Source: Spirochaetota bacterium (GTDB lineage Bacteria > Spirochaetota > UBA4802 > UBA5368). From it: a stretch of DNA of 5,955 bases. The notes below the pieces were generated by a model. It saw only the letters and a program-made list of their open reading frames with translations, was not told the origin of the DNA and made no database searches. Every line of letters starts with the position of its first letter. Position 1 is the first letter of the stretch. Below are positions 1 through 5,834 of this stretch, in pieces. Location of the stretch: the NCBI GenBank assembly GCA_017998475.1, contig JAGODA010000201.1, positions 1-5,955 of the forward strand. Reading direction: 5' to 3'. The position numbers were made by a program, and so were the translations under genes.

Positions 1-2
1 CG

Positions 3-95
3 CACATACTCCCCTCGATAAAGATCGACCGCTACGACGACGAGGAGGTCGCGCGCATGATAGGGGGAGTTATTCTGACGGGTATACGCAAATGA
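3..95 (+). CDS. C-terminal end of an unrecognised protein (cut by window start)
   Basis: An open frame entering from the left edge gives 30 codons and stops at TGA 93-95. The visible end is a charged stretch (KIDRYDDEEVARM) followed by a short hydrophobic segment (IGGVILTGI) and RK. This composition is protein-like, unlike the arginine-rich alternative frame. The stop overlaps the ATG of the next gene as ATGA (92-95), a classic translational coupling arrangement, which is the strongest reason to believe this is a real gene in the same operon as the barrel protein. I do not recognise the family. The tail is too short to tell whether the hydrophobic piece is a membrane segment or part of a fold. 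Confidence 0.6.
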   Translation, partial: HILPSIKIDRYDDEEVARMIGGVILTGIRK

Positions 96-1597
96 GAGGA
101 CGCCGCTCAAAGCGCCGCGCTTCCCTACGCGCGGGATCCATGCTGTTCGTCACGGGGCTGGTGTGCGCCGCCCCATTTCTGTTCGCCGACGGCGCGTTCT
201 CGCAGGGAACGGAGCCGTCCGGGCATTCCCGCGACCCGGGGGAGGTCGGCTCTCCGGACGAGGACACCGCGGCCGGGCGGGCGGAAATCCCGTTCGAATA
301 CTCGGGCTATGCCGAGTTCCGCGCCCTTGTCCATGCGATAACGGAGCAGGACGCGTCCAGCGCCGTGAAAAAAAACGAGCTCAAGGCGAACCTCGACATG
401 AAGTACGGCAACGACGACCTGTACCTCAAGGCGGTTGTAAACCTGTATTCCAGCGCATCCCTTATCTCCTCCCGGCTCGACGATTCGTACGCCTATTCAC
501 GGAAAACCGAAATTCGGCGCAACTTCTCCGTGTCTTCCGAGGGAGCGGAGACCGGCTTCAGGGAGCTCTTCATCAACCTGAAGCTCGCCAACATGCGACT
601 GCGGGCGGGAAACCAGATTTTCGGCTGGGGTACGGCCGATGTCTTCAATCCGACCTCATACTTCACTCCATACGATCTCAGGGAGGTCCTTTTTCGGGCC
701 GACGACGAGCTCAGGCAGGCCGTTCCCTCTCTGAGCGCCATGTTCTTCATCGGTGACTCCACGCTCGAGCTCGTCGTGGTGCCGGTACACATCCCCATGC
801 TGCTGCCGCCCGAGGGCAACTTCTGGGAAATCAGCTACCGCGAGGGGCCGTTCCCCGTGCGTATCGAGGAGCCCGAAGGGCTCTCCCCCGGTCTGTCTAA
901 CGCGGCGCTCGGAGCCCGCTACGCGACAAGCATCGCGGGGATGGACATGGCCGCGAGCATCTACCGCGGGCCCGACCGCGAACCACTCTTCCGTCCCATG
1001 CGCACCGTGCTCGTGCCGAACGAACCGGTTTCCATCCTGGTTAGACCCGAATATCATCCCGTGACTATGGCGGGCCTCGATTTCTCCATGAACTTCGACC
1101 GCGTCGTCATCCAGGCCGAGACCGTGTACTCGCCCGACCGGGCCGGGGTCGTCGAGCAGGACTACACCCCTCAGGTGCGTTTCCCTTTCGAGGTGCGCAC
1201 GGGCCATTATGTGTCGTATTCGGCCGGGTTCAATTATTTCGTGCCGCTCGGCCTGCTCCTTGAGGGCCACGAGGGCGAAACCGTGCTTACCGTAGAATGG
1301 AACCAGTCGCGCTATTTCGACGGCGGCATTATGGCCCCGCTTATAACCGACGTACTCGCCGTTCGCCTTCAGGACGAGTTCCTCGGCGGAAGGCTGAAGA
1401 CTTCCATCACGTTCCTGTGGGACGCGCGCGCCGACGCGACGGTGGTCTGGCCCTCGCTGGGATGGGACTTCGGGAACGGTCTCAGCCTCGAGCTTGCCTG
1501 CGCGTCGATCTCGGCGAGGGAGAGAAAGGAGCGCTCCATCTTCAGTTTCTACGACGACAACGACATCGTTACGGCCAGGGCGCGTTATGCGTTTTAA
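92..1597 (+). CDS. Outer-membrane beta-barrel protein, DUF1302-like
   Basis: Predicted outer-membrane barrel of 501 residues. Residues 1-14 are strongly basic, a hydrophobic core follows at about 17-32, and a Sec signal peptidase site is plausible near AFS|Q (37/38). An acidic, Gly/Pro-rich linker (about 38-65) leads into alternating aromatic/polar strands from about residue 66 to the end. The last residues are RARYAF, a terminal phenylalanine typical of barrels inserted by the BAM machinery. The best family clue is GNQIFGWGTADVFNP at 173-187, followed by FTPYDLRE (191-198). It resembles the WG-x-x-D...NP...DLRE signature of DUF1302-like barrels, as I remember that family. The ATG at 92 is chosen because it supplies the basic n-region and overlaps the upstream stop. 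No good Shine-Dalgarno lies at the right distance (GGGGGAG at 63-69 is too far), so translation probably depends on coupling. The 3' end overlaps the lipoprotein gene by 11 bases. Substrate or partner is unknown. The barrel call is firm; the exact family is less so. Confidence 0.82.
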   Translation: MRGRRSKRRASLRAGSMLFVTGLVCAAPFLFADGAFSQGTEPSGHSRDPGEVGSPDEDTAAGRAEIPFEYSGYAEFRALVHAITEQDASSAVKKNELKANLDMKYGNDDLYLKAVVNLYSSASLISSRLDDSYAYSRKTEIRRNFSVSSEGAETGFRELFINLKLANMRLRAGNQIFGWGTADVFNPTSYFTPYDLREVLFRADDELRQAVPSLSAMFFIGDSTLELVVVPVHIPMLLPPEGNFWEISYREGPFPVRIEEPEGLSPGLSNAALGARYATSIAGMDMAASIYRGPDREPLFRPMRTVLVPNEPVSILVRPEYHPVTMAGLDFSMNFDRVVIQAETVYSPDRAGVVEQDYTPQVRFPFEVRTGHYVSYSAGFNYFVPLGLLLEGHEGETVLTVEWNQSRYFDGGIMAPLITDVLAVRLQDEFLGGRLKTSITFLWDARADATVVWPSLGWDFGNGLSLELACASISARERKERSIFSFYDDNDIVTARARYAF

Positions 1598-3266
1598 ACC
1601 GTTCATCCCGGTCGTTCTTGTCTTCCTGGTCGCGCCCATCGCGTGCGGAGCGGGGGGCGGCGGGAGACTCTCGCTTTCCGGAACCGTCGCGACCGTTCCA
1701 TCGGCCCCACCCGGTCCGCTTTTCGTGGCGCTCGCCGCGACCGATGACCTGGCAGCGATCGAACGGGACCCTCTCGGAACGATCAAAGAGCTTATCACCG
1801 TCGAGGAGAGCGGAGGCACCTTCAGCATCGATCTCTCCGGCTCGGAGCTTCGAGCGGGAGACGAGATCGCGATCATCGCGTTCGTAGATTCCGACTACGA
1901 CGGCGGGGTTCCCTACCCGACCGCCGGGGATATGGTCGGCCTGTACATCGACCGCGAAGCCTTTTCCATGACCTATCGGCTCAGAGAGGGCGCGAACGAC
2001 GGCATCTCGATTGAAGTGAACCGTGTCGTGTACGATTTCAACGCTTCGGTTTCGGGTTCCCTGGAACCGGACGGTCCGGCCGACTGCGTTCTCATAGCCT
2101 ACGCCGGCGAGATCAATTCGCTCGATTTCACCTCGCTCGATTTCGACGCCGTAATCGGGTACAGGAAAATCTCCGTCAGCGGCGGGAACGCGCCGTATAC
2201 CATGAAAATTCTTCCCTACGGATTCGACGCGCCCGTTTCGAACGTGTACCTGCTTGCGCTCATCGATCGCAACGGAAACGGTGTCCCCGACGCCGGGGAC
2301 GGCATCGGCTATTATTCCGACCATCCTTCCGGCCTTCCGTCGCTCATCAGCATCGACAGGGGAAACCGCACGGGAATCGACATCCGCGAAAAGATCGTCA
2401 TCCCCGCCCCGTCCGGCCACGCGATCTCGCTTGCCGGGAGCTTCATCCCGCCCCCGGCATACGGCGCGGACTCCCCTCCCGTCTTCATCATAGTCGCCCG
2501 ATCATCCGATCCGGCCGCGCTGTTCACCGATCCGCTGGCGGTAATACGCCAGTTTCACAGACTTCCCGACGGAACGAGCGAATTCGATATCGACCTTTCC
2601 ACTACGGGCCTCGCTCCCGGTGACGAGGTGATGGTGCTCGCCCTCTGGGACCTCGACTTTACGGCCGGATTTCCCGATCCCGGCCCCGGCGATTACGCCG
2701 GATTCTATCAGAACAGCGGCGAGCTGCGGAGCTCCATCGTTCTTCAGGAAGGCCGGACGACGCTTAGGCCCGGAAGCGATGGATGGAGCTTTGCGCTTAA
2801 AAGAAAGATTTTCGAACACACCGCCTCGGTTCTATTCACGATGGAGGCGGGCGCGCTTCCGGTTTACGGAGACAACGACCGCGTTATTGTTGTGGCGGTC
2901 CACAGGGACGGTTTCAACCTGTTGCAGATGAAGATCACCGACATGGATTACATAGTGGGCATGACTTCGCTTCCGCTCGATTTCTCAACCATCCAGTCCA
3001 TGAACATCTTCCCCGCCCTCTACGGCGATCCAAACACTGGCGACACCATCGTCGGTAATCCGTTCGAGCTGCGCGATATATACCTCTTCGCGGTCCTGGA
3101 CAATACCCCTGCGAACGGAAGCGCGGACGATGGAGAGTACCTGGGCTATTACTACACGAGAATCGGTATCAACCCGTTCTACATATACCTTCCCGCACCA
3201 TTCTCCGTCATCGACGGGCCGGTCACTCTTCCCAGGGGAGTCCGTTTTACGAACCAGCGGTATTAG
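1587..3266 (+). CDS. Large predicted lipoprotein with a duplicated (ABAB) beta-domain architecture
   Basis: 559 residues; no named family recognised. A short basic start (MRFK), a hydrophobic stretch and VAPIAC suggest a lipoprotein signal with lipidated Cys20 and a glycine-rich spacer (21-26). P at -3 is not a classic lipobox. The body is duplicated: residues 28-245 align by eye with 280-525. Each half has two units, and each unit ends in a hydrophobic strand, an acidic loop and an aromatic GxY/F-Y strand. The loops are D101-D115, D227-D238 (DRNGNGVPDAGD), D355-D369 and D505-D515. The second looks like a calcium-binding DxNxxG loop; the others are looser. SG/AG starts (31-32, 283-284), DPL-x-x-I (61-66, 315-320) and D-x-SG/ST...GDE (82-93, 336-347) recur at matching places. 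The start at 1587 is preferred over an upstream in-frame ATG at 1494 because it gives the signal peptide and has AGGG at 1577-1580. It overlaps the barrel gene by 11 bases, so the two are probably co-translated. It may be surface-exposed or a periplasmic partner of the barrel, by inference only. Confidence 0.8.
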   Translation: MRFKPFIPVVLVFLVAPIACGAGGGGRLSLSGTVATVPSAPPGPLFVALAATDDLAAIERDPLGTIKELITVEESGGTFSIDLSGSELRAGDEIAIIAFVDSDYDGGVPYPTAGDMVGLYIDREAFSMTYRLREGANDGISIEVNRVVYDFNASVSGSLEPDGPADCVLIAYAGEINSLDFTSLDFDAVIGYRKISVSGGNAPYTMKILPYGFDAPVSNVYLLALIDRNGNGVPDAGDGIGYYSDHPSGLPSLISIDRGNRTGIDIREKIVIPAPSGHAISLAGSFIPPPAYGADSPPVFIIVARSSDPAALFTDPLAVIRQFHRLPDGTSEFDIDLSTTGLAPGDEVMVLALWDLDFTAGFPDPGPGDYAGFYQNSGELRSSIVLQEGRTTLRPGSDGWSFALKRKIFEHTASVLFTMEAGALPVYGDNDRVIVVAVHRDGFNLLQMKITDMDYIVGMTSLPLDFSTIQSMNIFPALYGDPNTGDTIVGNPFELRDIYLFAVLDNTPANGSADDGEYLGYYYTRIGINPFYIYLPAPFSVIDGPVTLPRGVRFTNQRY

Positions 3267-3278
3267 GCCCATTTCTGT

Positions 3279-3307
3279 TTGACAACGTCCGGCTGCGCGT
3301 GTATACA
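3279..3307 (+). promoter_or_regulatory. Sigma70-type promoter for the small lipoprotein gene
   Basis: TTGACA (3279-3284) matches the -35 consensus exactly. A 17-base spacer separates it from TATACA (3302-3307), a 4/6 match to TATAAT. The expected start point is near 3314, giving a leader of about 23 bases with the ribosome site GGAGGGG at 3326-3332. It begins only 13 bases after the stop of the large lipoprotein gene, so it separates a second transcription unit from the envelope operon unless there is read-through. No intrinsic terminator is visible between them. Confidence 0.6.
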
Positions 3308-3336
3308 GAGGACAGAAAACACCACGGAGGGGCCGA

Positions 3337-3747
3337 ATGTTCCGGAAAATCGTCTGTTTTCTTTTCCTGACGGCGCTCGTATTCCAGGGCGGCTGCGGTA
3401 CGGGAAAGTACGCCGACATCAAGATCGTCATACGCGATATGATCGACGCCCGCGAGAGGTTTGTCGCCGAGGCTGAACAAGCGGAGAGCGCCGACGAGGC
3501 GGCGCTCTCTATCACAACCCTCGAGAACGACATGAAAAAACTGAAGCCCCGCTATAAGGAGCTTGAAACGAAATATCCGGAGCTTCTGCACCCGGAAGAT
3601 CTTCCGATCGAGCTTAAAGAGCTCGTGGTCGCGCTTAACCGGGCGTCCGAGTCGCGGGACGAGGCGCTCACCGACATCCTCATGCGGTATCCCGACGACC
3701 CGGGCGTTCAGAAGGCGGTCTCCTCGATGGGCGATGTGTACAAGTGA
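3337..3747 (+). CDS. Small helical predicted lipoprotein, function unknown
   Basis: 136 residues. MFRK, a hydrophobic run and FQGGC indicate a lipoprotein signal with lipidated Cys20. The -3 residue is Q, which departs from the classic lipobox but would be tolerated in a spirochaete-like context. After Cys20 comes a short GTGK spacer, then a strongly amphipathic charged helix pair (about 27-80, rich in E, K, R, A and L) with coiled-coil character, a Pro-containing turn (HPEDLP, 85-90) and a second helical segment (91-117). The motif aromatic-P-acidic appears twice, as KYPE (79-82) and RYPD (117-120), hinting at a weak internal repeat. The start is fixed by GGAGGGG four bases upstream of the ATG, and a good promoter sits at 3279-3307. 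I recognise no family. It could be a membrane-anchored periplasmic helical protein. Its neighbour argC lies 96 bases downstream and offers no functional clue. Confidence 0.78.
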   Translation: MFRKIVCFLFLTALVFQGGCGTGKYADIKIVIRDMIDARERFVAEAEQAESADEAALSITTLENDMKKLKPRYKELETKYPELLHPEDLPIELKELVVALNRASESRDEALTDILMRYPDDPGVQKAVSSMGDVYK

Positions 3748-3772
3748 TCCGGGTTCTCCGCCGTCAGGATCA
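3745..3772 (+). repeat. Inverted repeat at the 3' end of the small lipoprotein gene
   Basis: TGATCC (3745-3750, overlapping the TGA stop) pairs perfectly with GGATCA (3767-3772) across a 16-base loop. A minor inner GG/CC pairing (3751-3752 with 3758-3759) is possible. No T-run follows directly; the nearest T-rich stretch is ATTATTT about 10 bases on. It may be a weak transcript end or a chance palindrome. Confidence 0.25.
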
Positions 3773-3775
3773 TCA

Positions 3776-3789
3776 AGGATAATTATTTA
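3776..3789 (+). promoter_or_regulatory. A+T-rich site resembling an ARG box, overlapping a possible -10 element
   Basis: AGGATAATTATTTA matches the E. coli-style ARG box core TGAATAATTATTCA at 11 of 14 positions. It lies 54 bases before the argC start. GATAAT (3778-3783) within it is also a 5/6 match to a -10 box, but no convincing -35 lies 16-18 bases upstream. It stands out as the only A/T-rich island in the gap. Only one box is present, three of the ten conserved box bases differ, and I cannot tell whether this organism has ArgR. Treat it as a candidate only. Confidence 0.25.
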
Positions 3790-3794
3790 CAAAT

Positions 3795-3817
3795 CACCGG
3801 CGCGGTGCCAGTCTGGC
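3795..3817 (+). repeat. Two adjacent short inverted repeats in the argC leader
   Basis: CACCG-GCG-CGGTG (3795-3807) is followed immediately, sharing one G, by GCCAG-T-CTGGC (3807-3817). Both have perfect 5-base arms. They sit 15 bases upstream of the argC ribosome site. No T-run follows, so an intrinsic terminator is unlikely. They could be protein-binding half-sites or small leader hairpins, though short palindromes are common in GC-rich DNA. Confidence 0.3.
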
Positions 3818-3831
3818 GTTCACTTTCGCAT

Positions 3832-3838
3832 GGAGAGA
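3832..3838 (+). promoter_or_regulatory. Ribosome binding site that sets the argC start
   Basis: GGAGAGA ends five bases before ATG 3844. It supports this start over an in-frame ATG at 3805, which would add 13 residues (MPVWRSLSHGETE) in front of the canonical MKKALIVGATGFGG and would run through the inverted repeats. Confidence 0.7.
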
Positions 3839-3843
3839 CAGAA

Positions 3844-4890
3844 ATGAAAAAAGCGCTTATCGTGGGTGCCACGGGCTTCGGAGGGCTCGGCCTCATCGAA
3901 ATATTGCTCCGCCACCCGGGCATCAGGATTAAACAGCTCGTCGCGCGCAAGGACGCCGGCGCTCCCGTCAGCAGGGTGTTTCCCCACCTCAAGGGACATT
4001 GCGACATGCTCGTCGAGCAACCGGAAAACATCGATTACGGTGACATCGATATCGCCTTCTTCTCCACCCCCGACAGGGCGGGGATGACGTTGATAAAGGA
4101 GTTCCACCGTCACGGGATTCCCGTCATCGACTTCAGCGGCGACTTCAGGTTCGGGAGCGAGGCGGACTATACGGTCTACGCCGCCAACAAGGGGATGGAG
4201 ACCGCCCACCTCGCCGCCGACATGCTGCCCCGGGCCGTGTACGGCCTCCCCGAAATCAACGCCGAACGGATCAAATCCGCCGGCCTTGTCGGCAATCCCG
4301 GTTGCTTCGCGGTATCGATGATTCTGGGGCTGCTGCCCGCGGTTGGAAAGGGCATGATCGAGGGAAATACCATCGTCTGCGACGGAAAGACCGGCGTATC
4401 CGGCGCGGGAAAGAATCCCGGAGAAACGAACTTCTACCCCCAGCGATATGAAAACGTAAACACCTACCGGGAGGGGCGTCATCAGCATATCGTCGAGGTG
4501 GAGAACGTTCTCAACGCGCGCGCGGAAAACCAGTACCGCATCCTGTTCGTTCCGCAGATCGTCCCGCTCAACCGCGGTATTCTGACCACGATCTACGCCG
4601 ATTGCGTGCCCGGGATGACGACCGCGGACGCGCAGTCGATATACAGGGAATACTACAGGGGCAAGCCGTTCGTGTACATCACCGACAGCTCGCCCAATAC
4701 CACCGACGTGCGCGGGTCGAACCGCTGCGAGATACGCGCCATGGTGGACGAGCGCACCGGCAAGCTGTTCATAACGTCGGTGATCGACAATCTCGTAAAG
4801 GGCCAGTCGGGGAACGCCGTGCAGAACGCCAATCTGATGCTGGGGTTCGACGAGACGGCGGGCCTGTCGGCACTGCCGTTCTACCCCTGA
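3844..4890 (+). CDS. argC: N-acetyl-gamma-glutamyl-phosphate reductase
   Basis: ArgC catalyses the NADPH-dependent reduction of N-acetyl-glutamyl-5-phosphate to N-acetylglutamate semialdehyde, the third step of cytoplasmic arginine synthesis. The protein is 348 residues, normal for the family. The N-terminus is a Rossmann nucleotide-binding motif, VGATGFGG (7-14). ADxVF-type and STPD (74-77) segments and the DFSGDFR turn (96-102) follow. YGLPEIN (133-139) precedes the catalytic cysteine in GNPGCFA (Cys154). GVSGAGK and the HQH segment (213-215), probably carrying the active-site histidine, come next. The C-terminal KGQSGNAVQNANLM signature is typical of ArgC and helps exclude aspartate-semialdehyde dehydrogenase. 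All key residues are present and the reading frame is intact. The start at 3844 is set by GGAGAGA. No other arg gene lies in the window. The leader holds a possible ARG box and two inverted repeats, so its own arginine-responsive promoter is possible; read-through from the small lipoprotein gene 96 bases upstream is the alternative. Confidence 0.95.
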   Translation: MKKALIVGATGFGGLGLIEILLRHPGIRIKQLVARKDAGAPVSRVFPHLKGHCDMLVEQPENIDYGDIDIAFFSTPDRAGMTLIKEFHRHGIPVIDFSGDFRFGSEADYTVYAANKGMETAHLAADMLPRAVYGLPEINAERIKSAGLVGNPGCFAVSMILGLLPAVGKGMIEGNTIVCDGKTGVSGAGKNPGETNFYPQRYENVNTYREGRHQHIVEVENVLNARAENQYRILFVPQIVPLNRGILTTIYADCVPGMTTADAQSIYREYYRGKPFVYITDSSPNTTDVRGSNRCEIRAMVDERTGKLFITSVIDNLVKGQSGNAVQNANLMLGFDETAGLSALPFYP

Positions 4891-4975
4891 GCGCGATTCC
4901 GGGACCGCAACGGCGCTGAATCAACGCGACCGCGATCGTTGAGTGCCGCGTATAAGAAATCGACACACAGCGGCC
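4891..4975. other. Convergent intergenic gap between argC and the PHP gene
   Basis: This 85-base gap separates two converging genes, where a bidirectional terminator would be expected. The only symmetric element I see is TCAACG (4921-4926) pairing with CGTTGA (4937-4942) across a 10-base loop. It lacks a T-run on either strand, so it is not a convincing intrinsic terminator. No gene or other site is visible. Confidence 0.5.
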
Positions 4976-5830
4976 TCATGCCCGGCCGGCCGGTCCCGTT
5001 CCGCGATAGCTGTCCATTTCCTTTATGAGCTCGGCCGGAATGATCCTGCCCTGGCCGTAATACCCGGGCCGCTCGTCGCTCTCGCCGTGGAAATCACTGC
5101 CTCCGGAAACCAGAAGACCGCGGGCCCGCGCCAGTGTCTCGTAGCGCCGCACCTCCTCGTCCGCGTGCGTGGAGGCATAGGCCTCGACTCCCGCCAGGCC
5201 CATATCCCGCAGTTCGTCGAGCAAAGCCTCGAACGATTCGAACGACGGCATTCCCAGCGACGACGGATGCGCGAGGATGGGGAGCCCGCCGGCCTCCAGC
5301 ACCAGCCGGATTGCCTCGGACGGAGAGAGTTTTTCCTTGGGGACGTCACCCGGCATTCCGTTTACCAGGTAGCGTTCGAACACCTCCTCCACGCTGTTCG
5401 CGTATCCGCGGCGCACCATGACGCGGGCAAAGTGCGGTTTCCCCAGAGCGCCGCCGGCCGCCTCGGCGGCGACCTCCTCCAGGGGTATGTTCACCCCGGC
5501 CTTCTCGAGCTCCGCTATTATCCGTGCGCCCCGGCCCTCGCGAATGCCCTTCAGTCGCCTCACCGCTCCCGCGAGAGCGGGATTTTCATGGTTCACGAAC
5601 AGCCCCACCAGATGGAACGAGCCGTTCGGGTACTCCACGCTGAACTCGATCCCCGGGATGAGCCGTATGTCGAACCCGGCGGCGCTCGCCAGGGCCTCGG
5701 GTATTCCGTCGGTTGTATCGTGGTCGGTAACGGCCAGCACGCGTACGCCCTGCCGGGCGGCCAGTTCAACGAGCCGCGCCGGGCCGAGCAGGCCGTCGGA
5801 AGCGCTGGTATGGGTGTGAAGATCTATCAT
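4976..5830 (-). CDS. PHP-domain metal-dependent phosphoesterase, YciV/TrpH (COG0613) family
   Basis: 284 residues, the usual size for this family. The E. coli member (YciV, RNase AM) is a 5'-3' exoribonuclease trimming rRNA 5' ends, and relatives hydrolyse 3',5'-bisphosphonucleotides; which activity applies here is not visible. The metal-binding PHP motifs are all present: DLHTHTSASDG (3-13), TDHDTTDG (35-42), PGIEFS with Glu62, FHLVGL with His73, GKPHFAR with His133, LAHPSS with His188, His222, and GGSDFHG with Asp246 and His248. The segment between about residues 80 and 180 is the insertion typical of this family rather than of DNA polymerase or HisJ PHP domains. The start MIDLHTHT is canonical. 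Only a weak AAGAG lies 10 bases before it, but the upstream stop is four bases away, so reinitiation after the TOBE-domain gene is likely. The two form an operon converging on argC. Cytoplasmic; no signal peptide. Confidence 0.9.
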   Translation of the reverse strand: MIDLHTHTSASDGLLGPARLVELAARQGVRVLAVTDHDTTDGIPEALASAAGFDIRLIPGIEFSVEYPNGSFHLVGLFVNHENPALAGAVRRLKGIREGRGARIIAELEKAGVNIPLEEVAAEAAGGALGKPHFARVMVRRGYANSVEEVFERYLVNGMPGDVPKEKLSPSEAIRLVLEAGGLPILAHPSSLGMPSFESFEALLDELRDMGLAGVEAYASTHADEEVRRYETLARARGLLVSGGSDFHGESDERPGYYGQGRIIPAELIKEMDSYRGTGPAGRA

Positions 5831-5834
5831 CGGT

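Noticed and set aside
107..133. Twin-arginine (Tat) signal in the barrel protein (KRRASLR, residues 7-13)
   Set aside because: The motif lacks the aromatic/leucine pair in the right place, and outer-membrane barrels are exported unfolded by Sec.
1494..1586. Longer start for the large lipoprotein at ATG 1494
   Set aside because: It would add an Arg/Ser/Thr-rich 31-residue stretch and bury the signal peptide; 1587 has AGGG at suitable spacing.
656..2420. Long open frames on the minus strand across the barrel and lipoprotein genes (656-1876 and 1569-2420)
   Set aside because: They lie opposite convincing genes with signal peptides and family motifs, are rich in Arg, Gly and His as expected for GC-rich shadow frames, and show no recognisable domain.
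3805..3843. Longer argC start at ATG 3805
   Set aside because: The extra 13 residues precede the canonical MKKALIVGATG start, lack a ribosome site and run through the palindromes.
4921..4942. Intrinsic terminator between argC and the PHP gene
   Set aside because: The six-base arms have a 10-base loop, are not GC-rich overall, and no T-run follows on either strand.
4982..4993. CCGGCCGGCCGG palindrome
   Set aside because: It lies inside the last codons of the PHP gene (Pro-Ala-Gly-Arg) and is readily explained by GC-rich codon use.
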